A stretch of 64,000 nt of DNA from Micractinium sp. NFX-FRZ (Eukaryota; Chlorophyta; Trebouxiophyceae; Chlorellales; Chlorellaceae). The position numbers and the translations under genes are program-made. Position 1 is the first letter of the stretch. Each line of letters begins with the position of its first letter. Positions 1-9,923 of this stretch are shown in pieces. Below the pieces are notes generated by a model. The model did not search any database and was not told where the DNA came from. It was given only the letters and a program-made list of their open reading frames with translations. The stretch covers positions 49,603 through 113,602 of the forward strand of contig JAPTJF010000181.1 in the NCBI GenBank assembly GCA_029339195.1, in the 5' to 3' direction.

Positions 1-183
1 GCTCTGTGCGCCGCAAACCAGGCCCATTCGCCTCACTCCCTCACCCTGCTCAGTGTCAAGCCTCCGTCGGCCCCGCCCTGCACCACTCCCAACATCCCCC
101 GGCCCCGTGCTCGGTCCCTGCCCTGCAACGCGCTTCACCTCTGCATGCCTCCCCCCGCGCACACACACACACCTGCCCTGCAG

Positions 184-742
184 CTACATCAACCTGCGCT
201 GGCGCAAGGACGACCCCGCCCCCATGATGGACTGGCTCGTGGGCTACCTGCGCGCCCAGATGCCCAACACCAAGATCGTGCTCATGGCTCTGCTGGACAA
301 CAAGCACGTGGGCAGGAAAGCGCGGGCGACCAACATCAAGTATAAGGCCATCGCCCGGAAGCGCGGCGCTGTGTGGCTGGACTGTGTGCACACCTTTGAT
401 CCAGACAATGCGCAGCTGACAAATGACGGTGAGATGGAGGGGGTGGCAGGGGTGGCAGGCAGCAGGCGGGGGGCAGCAAGGGCAGCTGGGACGGAGGGCA
501 CGCTGGCAGGGAGGGGAGGCAGGGCATGAAGCTTCATACTTCAACTGAAGTTCGCATGTACGTTTGGCGGGCAGTGCAGCTCCTTTGGTCAGTGCTGTCC
601 CTGGCAACAACTTTCGAAGCACAACGTGGCGCCCTGTCCTCCCTGGCGGTCCCGTGTGTGTGCAGGCACCCACCCCACCGAGCTTGAGGGGCAGCGCAGG
701 ATTCTGGGGTGTGTCAAGGCCGGGGTGCAGCAGTACATGTGA
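184..742 (+). CDS. SGNH/GDSL-type esterase, 3' end only
   Basis: Partial gene whose upstream exons lie outside the window. Two exons are visible, 184-428 and 666-742, joined by a GT-AG intron. The first begins after a pyrimidine-rich tract ending in CAG, and the second ends in TGA. The joined protein reads YINLRWRKDD, then a helix and the strand PNTKIVLMALL, and ends with NDGTHPTELEGQRRI. The D-G-T-H-P segment fits the last conserved block of SGNH hydrolases, where the Asp and His belong to the catalytic triad; the intron falls inside the Gly codon of that block. The Ser block would be upstream and cannot be checked. SGNH enzymes hydrolyse lipid, acetyl or other ester bonds; the substrate cannot be told here. 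The family call rests on one short motif plus fold-like spacing, so it is moderate. Confidence 0.6.
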
Positions 743-2460
743 TGGGTGCATAGCAGTACACACGAGAGATCCTCTGCACAACCTGCGGGCTCGAGAGGTC
801 CAGTAAGAGTGCCCCTCTCGGTTCTGCACAGCACTACCCTACCCCTGACCTGCGTGCTGTCACGATCGCCCCTCTCCCCGCCTTCCCTCTTCCGTGACCG
901 CCCCTCTCCCCACCGCTCTCTGCTGCCCTGCCGTACTATGTAGTACATATTCCAGCGCTCCCTTGCGTGCTCCCCTGCAGTACTGTGTAGGTCCCAGCGC
1001 TCATTTGCGTGCTTGCACAGTAACGTAGTGCTGCCTCTCCGTGCCCCTTCCCTCAGAACTTCCTCTGCCTACAGAGCATTCCCAGAACTGGCTGGCGAGC
1101 AGTGACCCTCCCCACGCACAAATCAGCACTACGACTTCACCACAGCAAACGATCACTTTTTTATATGCAAGCACCCTGCCCCAGCTGGTGCTGCGGCTGC
1201 CGATGTAATTGCACAGCATGCCAGGCAGGACGGGCCCTCATTTTCTGGCTGCACGCCGTTGCCTGCTGCCAGCCAAAGCAACCAACGCTGAGCGTGCTGG
1301 ACGCAGCAGTGCCCCGGCCCCATGCTTGCTGCGCCGTGGCAGCGCAGCCCGTCCAACAGATTACTTTTCACATAAGGCGATGCTCCTGCTTTTCTTCCTG
1401 CTAAACCCTGCACATCCAGTTCTGCTAGCTCAGCTGCCTCAGCCACCCCTGTCCACCTCGGCCCATCGCAGGAGGAGACACAGTTGCAACCGCGATGGTT
1501 GGCGCGCACATAGGGTGTGGCTGGTTGCAGCCGCTGGTGGCCCCATGGGCTCATGCGGCAGCTGGTACACCCACAGTGCAGGGCGCAGGGAAGCCCAGCG
1601 GGCACCTGCCAGGGTTGGCTTGCATTCACTGGCAACCTGCATGCTATGCAGCGCCTGCCGCGCCGTATTCTACTGCCCAGCCTGCTTGCTTGCACGCTGA
1701 ATTGCGTGCGGGGCACTGCCGGGTGTGCACGGTGCTGGCTGCAGAACGGGTGGCGAAGCCGGCGGCAGAGCACGGCGGCAGGTGCCTGGCGGCAAGCTGC
1801 CGAGAGGGCGGTGTAATGTATGGTCGTAACGGCTTTGCTAAGACCAGGTCCTCCAATGTAGTATTGTTTTATTCAGCCTCTGGTTGCATGCACGTGCGCA
1901 ACAACCAACAGGTGTTCTGGCGGCTGGCGGGGCAGGGCGGGGACAGGGCGGGGTGGCGGGAGGGAGGAAACTGCACACGCTTTCTTAGCAAACCCTGTGC
2001 GGCACGATCTCGGCCCTCTTTCTGCAGACTGTGGTCACCGTCCTGGGATCGTCGGCTGAACGCATTGAGACGGATAGGGCCTTGTGCTCGGCTGAGCGGT
2101 TCTCTTAGTGAACCCACTCTTCACCTCGGGCAGGCGAGTGACTGCCAGAAACGAAAGGGCAGCCCATCGGCTGCCCTGCGCTCGCCAGAGTGCCCTCGTG
2201 CTGCCACTGCTGCCGCCGCCTGTGCCGCCCCTGCCACCGCCTCCACAAGCAGAGTGCCCTGCCTTTCGTCACCTTCTGCTCACCTTCGGCCGCAGTTCAA
2301 CTTGCATCACCTGCCCGCCAACAGGCCGCATGCCTGGTCTGTTGTCCCTTGCTCCTGCCAAACCCCCGCCTCTCTACGTTTTTGCCTGAGAGTGCAGGCG
2401 CTGCTGTGCTAGACCATCTCCAGCGGTTGGCTGCCCTCCCACGCCCGCACACACACCGTG
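743..2460. other. Intergenic region with a MYND relic
   Basis: Between the hydrolase stop and the MYND gene start. Apart from the degenerate MYND-finger segment near 1620-1815, listed separately, I see no coding exon with acceptable splice sites. The last few hundred bases before 2461 are C-rich and presumably contain the promoter of the MYND gene. Confidence 0.5.
1620..1815 (+). pseudogene. Broken MYND zinc-finger relic (direct copy)
   Basis: This stretch matches the 3' end of the MYND gene at 6035-6202. One frame reads CSACRAVFYCPACLLAR and then a stop. A second frame resumes with HAELRAGHCRVCTVL and ERVAKPAA, parallel to HADWRAGHRRVCKAL and ARVAKQQQ in the intact gene. The first half of the finger keeps its cysteines, the TrpRAGH step has lost its Trp, and a frameshift plus stop split the finger. 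No start or upstream exon is visible. It is best read as a decayed duplicate of the terminal exon. Confidence 0.7.
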
Positions 2461-5400
2461 ATGGCGGCCTCAAGCCGTGTGCCGCAGCTGCTCCGCCGCC
2501 TGGGCGGCTGCCTTACCCGCCTGCTTTCTAGTCCAGACGATTATGCCAGCACTTGCGTGTTCCAAGCAGCAATCGAGCTTCACGGCTTGATGGTGGGAGG
2601 CTGGCCGCTGCAGGGCGAACCGTGCTGGGTGACGTGAGCTTCCCCCGCCTGCCTGCCCTGCCTGCCTGCCCGCCTGTCTGCTGCCCTGCCACCACCCTTG
2701 GACGCTCGCGCCGTTGCCCACCCCGCCATGCCTTTGCCGCTCTGAGCCAGCCCTGCCTGCCTGCTTCTCGGCTGCATGCCGGAGGAGGGGGCTCTCCTGG
2801 GGCAACAACCGCATGGTCAGCGGCATAGTGCTACCTGCAAATATTAATCGCCACAACGATGGCAAGCATGCACTCACTTTAGTATAATGGCGCCCCTCCC
2901 CTATTGCCTCTCTGCAGCCAGCTGCTCACCCTGGCTGGGCGGCTATCGGAGGTGGACACCTTACTCGCCCGCACCACCGGCCCCCTTTTCGATGCAAGCC
3001 GGCGGAGCAGCCTGCTGGACAGCACCTGGCTGACCATCATGACAATGAACTCCCTTGCTGGCTCTCCTGGAGTGCAGCTGCAGCGCGGCGATGCGTTCCG
3101 CCTCGTGGCAAGCAGCCTGCCCCTGGTGCTGCACGCCGGCCGCAGCCTGCTGGAGCGCTGGGTGCAGGCAGCGAGAGGCGGCGGCGGCCGCCACACTAGC
3201 GGCGACCACGCGTACGTTGACGCCATGAAGGCTGCCGCTCTCTCGCAGCTTGGCGTCATGAACTCAGGTGTCGGGCTGCTGCGCACCGCGGGCGGTAATC
3301 AGATGGTGACGGCGTGGTTCCGTTCGGGCGGGCGCCCTACAGAGGTGCTCCCCTGGCTGGGCGCTGCCGCCGACGCGCTCCTGGTGCCACCCGGCCCAAG
3401 AGGTGATTGGTGCAATTAGGCATCAAGACCTGCCGGTTCCTGAGGGATGGAGTGTCATTTAATGGATTTGCCCGTGGCCCTCACTCGTATAGCGAGCGTG
3501 GGACTTCGCCGCACTGCTGCCTGCGGCCAGGCTGCCTTCAGCGCTTACTAATAGTACCGTTTCCCCGCCGCCCCTCCCGCCATGCACGTGACCCCCAGAT
3601 GGCATCCTACTGGCGCCGTGTTACGACCTTGTCTTCTTGCTCGAGGTCCTGCTCCTCTACGATGACCTTCGCGAGCAGTCAGCAGCAGCTCTCAGTGCCG
3701 CACCCGGCACGCAACATGCGCTGCTCATGCTGCTGCTGCTGCACGCGCTGCCAAGCCTCGCTGCAGTCCTTGAGGCGGCGCCGGCAACGCCACAAGGCGC
3801 AGCCCGGGTCGCCGACGCTTTGAGGCTGCTCCCAGGGGTGCTGGGTGTCATTGCGGCCCGCATGGCAGCGTCACAGCCGGCGCCAGGGCGCTGCTGGGCT
3901 GTGTGCACCAGGCAGGTCCTGTGGGTGTGCTGCAAGCAGCGCAGCGCATCGCCAGCTGTGTGCCTCTCGCCCTGCCTGCCGGCTGGGGCCCCGACCAGCT
4001 GACAGCTGCACATGCATCCGCGGCACACCTGGTGGCGATGGTCAGCAGCGCAGCCGCCCCTCTAGCGGTGTCGACCCGTGCAGCAACACAGCAGCGGGAG
4101 CGGGAGGCAGTTGCGACAGCCGTCCTGCAGCTGGTGCCTCGGATGACAGCCATGCTGTCCTTGCTTGCAGCTGATCCGCACTGCACAGAGGAGCAGCTCA
4201 GCGCGCGTACCGTCTCCTGGGCTCAGACGCTGCACATTTCCAGCAGGCTGCAGCTGTCCGACTTGCAGCGCCTGCCGCACAGCAATGCCCATCGCCAGCT
4301 GGCCGACTGGGCCGCAGCGGCCGAGGCAGCCTTGCAACTGCTGCCGCTGGCCACCTCTCGGGCTAGGCACAATCAGGATGGTGAAGTAAACCTGTTGACC
4401 GGCTCGCTGTCCTTGTGGCACCACTGCTGTGAGGCAATCCACATGGTCGTAGAAGTGGCAAAGCCGGCAGACGCCACTCTCTCCAGCCGCCTGCTGCAGC
4501 TGCACGCCACCGGCTGCCGCGCGGTGCACTTCCTGACGTCAGCCGACAGCGCTACGCAGTCCAGCCTGGGCCAGCTTCATGCACAGATGCTGCTGCTAGC
4601 CATGGAGGGGCTGCACCGTGTGCTCCTGGCGGCTGGCGCAGTCAAGCCGGCACAAGGGGATGAGGGTGCCCGGTGAGCTCCCCTTGCTTTCAACTGCTCT
4701 GCGGTTGCAGCGGCAGTAGTGAACATCTACAAACTTGACATGACTCGCATCGAGTCGAACCCATTCACGGATGCAGGAGCCGGTCCCTGGCGGTTATGAG
4801 TGCAGCGCACTGGGCGGCGCTGCAGGCAGCCATGCCGCTGCTGCCCGGCGGCGGTGCAGGCAGCACAGCCCCGCCCCTGGGCTTCCTGCACGGCAATGCA
4901 CTGGCTGCAATCGTGTCAAGCTGCCCAACACTGGCAGGCGACACTGACTTCATGGCGCTACTGCTGCAGGAGCTGGAGCCGCGGCAGCACATGGTGTGTT
5001 GGGTGCATGTGTGTGTTTGGGTGTGTGCGTGCACACCCTGCTTGCTTCAAGGTGCATGGGCTGCCTCGTGCCCCCTTCTGCTGCCCAACAAGTACTCAAG
5101 AGGGGGACTGGGCCCTAATCCCATCCTGGCTCGCAGGAACCTCCCCAGTGGCAGGCAGATGCCCTCACCCTCAGCGCGATCACCGACCTGTGCGCGGTAG
5201 ACGCTCGCCTGGCGGCTGGCTTGGTTGCCGGAGGGCTGCTGGGCTGCCTGCAGCGAGGCGATGCGGCACTTTCAGATGCGGCCATCCATTCCCTAGAGCA
5301 GATGGCAGGTGCTGGTGATGAGGAAGCTGGCAGGAAGCTGGAGCTGGTGAGGCGGGAAGAGCGGGCGCTGCGCCTCTTAACTAATCACATGGCTGTGGCT

Positions 5401-5736
5401 GAAGGGACCTGCAGGGCCTGCAGGCCCGAAATCCCCGCCCTGCCCTGCTTTGCATGCTGCTGCAGCACTGTCCGCCTGCCATCCCGCTGTCCTGCCCTTC
5501 CCTTCCCATCACGCTTCCCAGCGCGTTGTGCCGCTTGCTGAGCACCGGTGCGCCGCCTTGCTGCAGGCTCGCGTGCAGACGGAGCTGTGCACAGGAGCTA
5601 TGCAAAGCGTTGGGCAGGCAGCACAAGTGGCAGATCTGCAGGCACCTGGGAGCGTTGAGAACACCGGCAGGGGCAGTGTGCGAGGGAACAGCAGTGACAG
5701 CAGCACAGGTGGGCAACTGGGGCAGGAAGAGGTGGG

Positions 5737-5786
<50 letters not shown>

Positions 5787-6202
5787 GGCGCTCTGACCTG
5801 CAGACAGCGCTTGCCAGCATCCTGCAGGCTGGCAGCAGCCTGGAAACCAGCCTAGTTGCTCCTGCACTGCCCGGTTGGGCGTGCCTGGCGACGGTGCTGC
5901 TCAGGCAGTGGGAGCAGCCAGAGCAGCAGGCAGCTGACCGGCTGGCGCTGGCGCAGGCAGCCGCCGCCCGCAGCTGCGCCAACCTGCGGTGCGCCAACCT
6001 GGGCCTGGAGGGCGGGCCCGGGGCGGGCGAGGGCAAAGGATGCAAGCGATGCAGCGCCTGCCGCGCCGTCTACTACTGCTGCACTCCCTGCTCGCATGCC
6101 GACTGGCGGGCGGGGCACCGGCGGGTATGCAAGGCGCTGGGGGCGGCACGGGTGGCCAAGCAGCAGCAGGCGACAGCAGCACAGCCTGCCGGCAGCGGCT
6201 GA
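2461..6202 (+). CDS. MYND zinc-finger protein of an algal repeat family
   Basis: Large Ala/Leu-rich helical protein ending in a MYND zinc finger. Exons by phase: 2461-2633, 2918-3402, 3599-4672 (with a frame break near 3885), 4777-4993, 5137-5346 and 5522-6202. Junctions 2633/2918 (Thr codon), 3402/3599 (Asp), 4672/4777 (Arg), 4993/5137 and 5346/5522 all keep frame. The finger near the C-terminus runs CANLRCANL, then CKRCSACRAVYYC, then HADWRAGHRRVC, giving the Cys/His ladder of MYND domains. A (CAG)15 tract at 5741-5785 encodes 15 Gln. MYND fingers bind proline-rich partners; the rest looks like a helical-repeat scaffold, and no catalytic domain is seen. Inside exon 3 the frame changes from LGVIAARMAASQPAPG to ALLGCVHQAGPVG near 3880-3890. 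One missing base explains it, so this is either a sequencing error or a broken gene. Confidence 0.7.
5741..5785 (+). repeat. (CAG)15 microsatellite coding polyglutamine
   Basis: Fifteen uninterrupted CAG triplets inside the last exon of the MYND gene, read in the Gln frame between VGE and WRSDL. The inverted relic has a shortened, interrupted version of the same tract (about 6878-6903, read as CTG-rich on the plus strand). Such tracts change length easily. Confidence 0.95.
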
Positions 6203-6449
6203 TGCTACCAGAAGACGCAGAGTACAGTTTGGCAGCACTTGCATGAGACCCTCTTTTCTTTTACTTTAAGTTCTATTCTGTTTGTTCTGAAGCCGGTTGC
6301 CTCTGTGAGTTGTGATTGATCTGCTCCACCACTTGCACCTAACATGGAGTCTTGTTGTTTTAGATTGAAGGAGTGAACATGATGACAGAAAGCAACACAA
6401 GCACGCTGCACTGTGGTCCTACCCACTGTGCATGGAAGTCACAGTGCCC

Positions 6450-6915
6450 TCATCCATGGCCGGCAGGCGCTGGCCCGGCAGGTGCTGCCGTAGCCTGCTG
6501 CCGCTCGGCCAGCCGTGCCTCAACTAGTGCCCTGCACACCCGCCGGTGTCCTGCCCACCAGTCGGCATGCGAACAGACAGGGGAGCAGTAGTACATGGTT
6601 TGTGTTCAGGCGCTGCACCGCTTGCACCCCTTGCCCTTGCCCGCCCTGCAAGAAAGCACAGCACAAGAACGTACCGCTCTAGACATGTCCGTACAGCGTC
6701 CGCCTGCACCAGAGGCAGCCGCCGGCCGCCTGCTTTCCCGGCTGCTTCATTGCCTAAGCAGCACTTCCGCCAGGTGTGCTGCCTGCGAGTCCGCAGGGCA
6801 GCAAACTGGCTGGCTGCAGGGGTTGAGTGCTGGCAGGCTTGCAAGCGCTGCCTGCAGGTCAGAGCGTCACTGCCGCTGCTGCTCTGCCTGCTGCTGCTGC
6901 CCCATCCGAGCCGCC
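6450..6915 (-). pseudogene. Inverted, broken copy of the MYND gene 3' exon
   Basis: Read on the minus strand, this segment parallels the intact MYND terminal exon (about 5740-6202) in order: a Gln-tract remnant, a match to SDLQTALAS as SDLQAALAS, a LLRQ segment, then GKGCKRCSA followed by a stop, then MYYCSPVCSHADWWAGHRRVC and a matching tail. Part of the first zinc knuckle (the CRAV step) is lost and replaced by a stop, so the finger cannot be made intact. No start codon or upstream exons accompany it. It is an inverted partial duplicate lying about 250 bp from its parent, tail to tail with it. Confidence 0.75.
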
Positions 6916-7372
6916 AGCTTGACCTTCCCGTGTTACACGGGGGGCCGCCGTGCGGGCAGCACATATGAAGAGCAAGTTGATGACAGGGTCAGGCGCATGG
7001 TGTGCCGCGACCTTGAGAGCCGGTGCAGCGGCCAGGTGGTGCACAGCATGCACGTCGGGGTTCTTGTTCTCAGCCGGGAGGGGGTAGTCCGACCACCGAG
7101 TGAAGGTGAGAGGTGAGGTGGACAGATGGAATGACAGCGGGGTTGAGGGGTGTATGCCGCATGGGGCCAGGGTCAGAACAGACTGTAAGGCGAAGCAAGC
7201 ACGTGGAGTGTGGCGGGTGGTTGGAGAACGTTGACACAGATCTGGGCATCAATGCATCAGATAATGTAAAATGAAGCGGGGGTGGAGGAGAGAAGCTGGG
7301 TCGCACCGGGAGGAGTGGAGTGCACTGCCAGTGGGAATGAAGAAAGGGAAGGACGGGGAGGGTTCCTTTTGT

Positions 7373-7393
7373 TGTGTGTGTGTGTGTGTGTGG
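7373..7393. repeat. TG microsatellite
   Basis: Run of TG dinucleotides in the spacer downstream of the coiled-coil gene, followed by a G-rich stretch. No function is inferred. Confidence 0.8.
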
Positions 7394-7478
7394 TGGTGGC
7401 GGTGGGGGGGGCAGCAAGTGGGGGCGATGCAACGGGGTGCATGCGCGCCTGCCCTGCTGCCGCAGCCTGTGTGACCAC

Positions 7479-9243
7479 TCATGCCAGCTGGCGCACAGTC
7501 ATCGGCGTGGTTGCCCGGTGGCCCGGCGCCGGCGAGCTGCCAAAAACCAGAGGGGTCAACTTTCCGTTGCCACCTCCGTTGGCATCGCCGGTGGGGGTGC
7601 CGGGGCCGGTGAACGGGGGGATGATCGCCTTGGCGGCCAGCAGAGCAGTGGCCACATGCTCCAGTGCGGCGGCCAGGTAGGCGCGCAGGGCTGGTGACTC
7701 ATGAATGAGAGCCTTGAGCCGCTCATACTGAGCCGCCTCCTCCACGTTGTGCGCCGCGGTCAAGGCTGCAAGCACAGGTGGGTTGGGGCGCGTGGGCGGG
7801 CGGGCAGGCTGTGAGTGGCGGCCAGGGCAAGGGGGGCTGTGGCGCGTGCTGCATGGTGCACCGTTTGCTCACACACATCCGCCCGCCAGCTCAGCCCACC
7901 AGCTCAGCCCAGCCTGGCGCAGCACTGCATGGCACAGCACAGCCTGGCGCAGCACTGCATGGCACAGCACAGCCTGGCGCAGCACTGCATGGCACAGCAC
8001 AGCACAGCGCTGCGTAGCATAGCACAGCACAGCACAGCGCTGCATAGCATAGCACAGCACAGCATAGCACAGCACAGCACAGCACAGCAGTCACGGCCAA
8101 CCCAGCCCAGCCCAGCCCACCACAGCCCGCCACTTCAGCCTGCCACCCAGGCCTGCTGCAGCCACGAGCCGCCGGTGCTGCCGCTCACCCTTCAGCTCGG
8201 CCTCGCCGGCAGCCAGCGCCTTCTCCTCCGCCTCCAGGATGTCCAGCCTGGCGCCGCCTGCGTTTGCGCGCAGGGCCGCCACGTCCACCCGCTGCTTCAC
8301 CACCGCGGCGCGCCTGGCCTCTTGGTTTGCCCACGCCGCATTGACCGCCCTCTGCCTGATCTCGCTGTGCTCCACTTTTGCCTCAAAGTCGTCGAGGGGG
8401 TTGTACACCTGAGCCTGCAGCTCGGCAGCCATTTGGGCCAGGGCCTGCAGGAGCGGGGCAGATGACGGGCGGCGGGGGTGGAGGCTTGAGGGCGGTTTGT
8501 GGCGGGGCGGCAGGCAGCACGCATCATGCTGTACATGATGTACGGCAAGCCAACGTGGCATCCACTGCTGGCCTCCCCCTGGTCTTGCCGGCCCCTCCCG
8601 TCGAGGTTGCATGAACAGGGGACGGCGGCACCGCGCAGGCAGCGGGCAAGGGGGCGCACCGTGGCGTTGGCGTCGCCTTGGTAGCCGGCGCCGGCCAGGA
8701 TCTCGCCGCTCTTGCCGCCCACGGCGCCGACGGGCAGGGAGCCGTCGTAGACCGCGGGCACCTCCTGCTCCATCATCGCCTGACCGCTGTCAAGAGCGCG
8801 CTGCAGCAGGTAGCAGGGGTGGAAGGCGGGGTCGGGGAGTTGTCAAGCAAGGGTCTGGTGCCAGTCAGTATTACACAACCGGCGCCAGCCGCCAGCGCCG
8901 GGACAAGCGGCAGTCACCTCTGTCGCGGCAGCCAGGTGTCTGAGCTCCTTCTCCGCCGTCTCCAGCTTGGAATTGACCGCCTTCACACCCTTCAGCATGA
9001 GGATGCACCTGCAGGCACCCGGAACCGGCATTCGGACGTCAGAATAAATTCGGCAGCTGCCCCGCGCGCGCGGGCCGGCCCTTGCACCAGTCAGCGGCAC
9101 ACCGAAGGGCCCCCCATCGTGCATGGCACCGTGACGCGAATGCATGGGTACCTGGAGTTGGCGTCTGCCTTGGCCGGCGCCGGCCCTCCTTGAGGGTGGA
9201 TGGCCTGGCCCTGAGCGATCAGCTTGCTGTTGAAGCACCCCAT
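7479..9243 (-). CDS. Putatively acylated coiled-coil (BAR-like?) protein
   Basis: Five exons, read from high to low coordinates: 9243-9152, 9008-8918, 8800-8660, 8444-8189 and 7765-7479. All phases agree and give 288 residues. The start was chosen because the protein then begins MGCFNSK, with Gly2 and Cys3 placed for N-myristoylation and palmitoylation; no ATG is in frame upstream. No transmembrane segment is seen. Exons 2-5 are mostly charged helix, for example KLETAEKELRHLAAA and FEAKVEHSEIRQRAV, with a VYNPLDDFEAKV stretch that recalls BAR-domain proteins. The last 40 residues are Gly/Pro/Thr-rich and disordered. The inferred role is a peripheral membrane protein, perhaps curvature-sensing, but this rests on motif and helix pattern only. 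I do not recognise the family. Confidence 0.65.
7910..8095. repeat. Tandem minisatellite inside an intron
   Basis: Lies in the last intron of the coiled-coil gene. It starts as a roughly 30-bp unit containing CTGGCGCAGCACTGCATGGC, repeated three times almost exactly from about 7913 to 8000. It then decays into shorter AGCACAGC / TAGCATAGC units to about 8095. The array is intronic and makes no conserved protein. Confidence 0.85.
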
Positions 9244-9923
9244 GTTGAACGTAGCTTTCGAACGTCGCGTTTGCAAAGAAACAATTCCGGCGCTTTTGTT
9301 ATTCCGCAAGATCTAGCTCCAGCTGCACTGCAGTACAGGTACGGCGCGGTATGGCGGCGCTGGCGCCGCCACCTGCTGCCGCCTGCTTTGGTAAGGGCTG
9401 GCACATGTGTGTCTCGCCCTGCTGACACCCAGCACCTGAGGCACTCTGCATCCGCCCCACCCAGGCACCCTATGTGGCCCCAGCCAGGCCAACGCGGCAG
9501 GGCGGGGTGCAGGCAAGCGTCATGCAAGGGCCGGCGCCGTTTGCATCCCACCGGTGGGGGGAAGCAGCTACACTGAAGCACAGCACCCTTACTGTGCAGG
9601 TTAGTTCGACACAGGCAGCACACAGCTTCCCATTTGGGACCTCTAGGCCTTCAGAGAAGTGCAGGAAGCACGCAAGCATGGGTGTTGGGTTGCAGGGTCT
9701 GTCGGGAGCAGGGGTGGGGGTGGGGGGTAACCTGCACTGCAGTGCTGCCACACGCCCTCCTGTGATGTCTGCCGGCAGCGCAGGCTAGACCCATACACTG
9801 TCGGATGCGCTAACTTCATTGCAGCACAGCTTGAGGAGTGGATCACATCAGATCAGATTCATGACATCAAATGGGTTCAGAGGTACAGGAGAGTACAAAG
9901 GAGAGTACACGGGAGGGTTCAGT
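9244..9923. other. Spacer between two minus-strand genes
   Basis: About 680 bases between the 3' end of the MiaB-like gene (9924) and the start of the coiled-coil gene (9243). It should contain the MiaB-like 3' UTR and the coiled-coil promoter. I see no exon, RNA gene or repeat of note. Confidence 0.5.

Larger units (their letters stand above)
6203..7478. other. Convergent spacer with inverted MYND relic
   Basis: Lies between the MYND gene stop and the end of the minus-strand coiled-coil gene. It holds the inverted MYND relic (6450-6915) and a TG microsatellite near 7373-7393. The part 6203-6440 is locally AT-richer, as expected of a 3' untranslated region. No other coding exon is supported. 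Confidence 0.5.

Noticed and set aside
7870..8095. Regular repeats resembling a CRISPR-like array
   Set aside because: The units are directly adjacent with no unique spacers, and the array is inside an intron of a eukaryotic gene.
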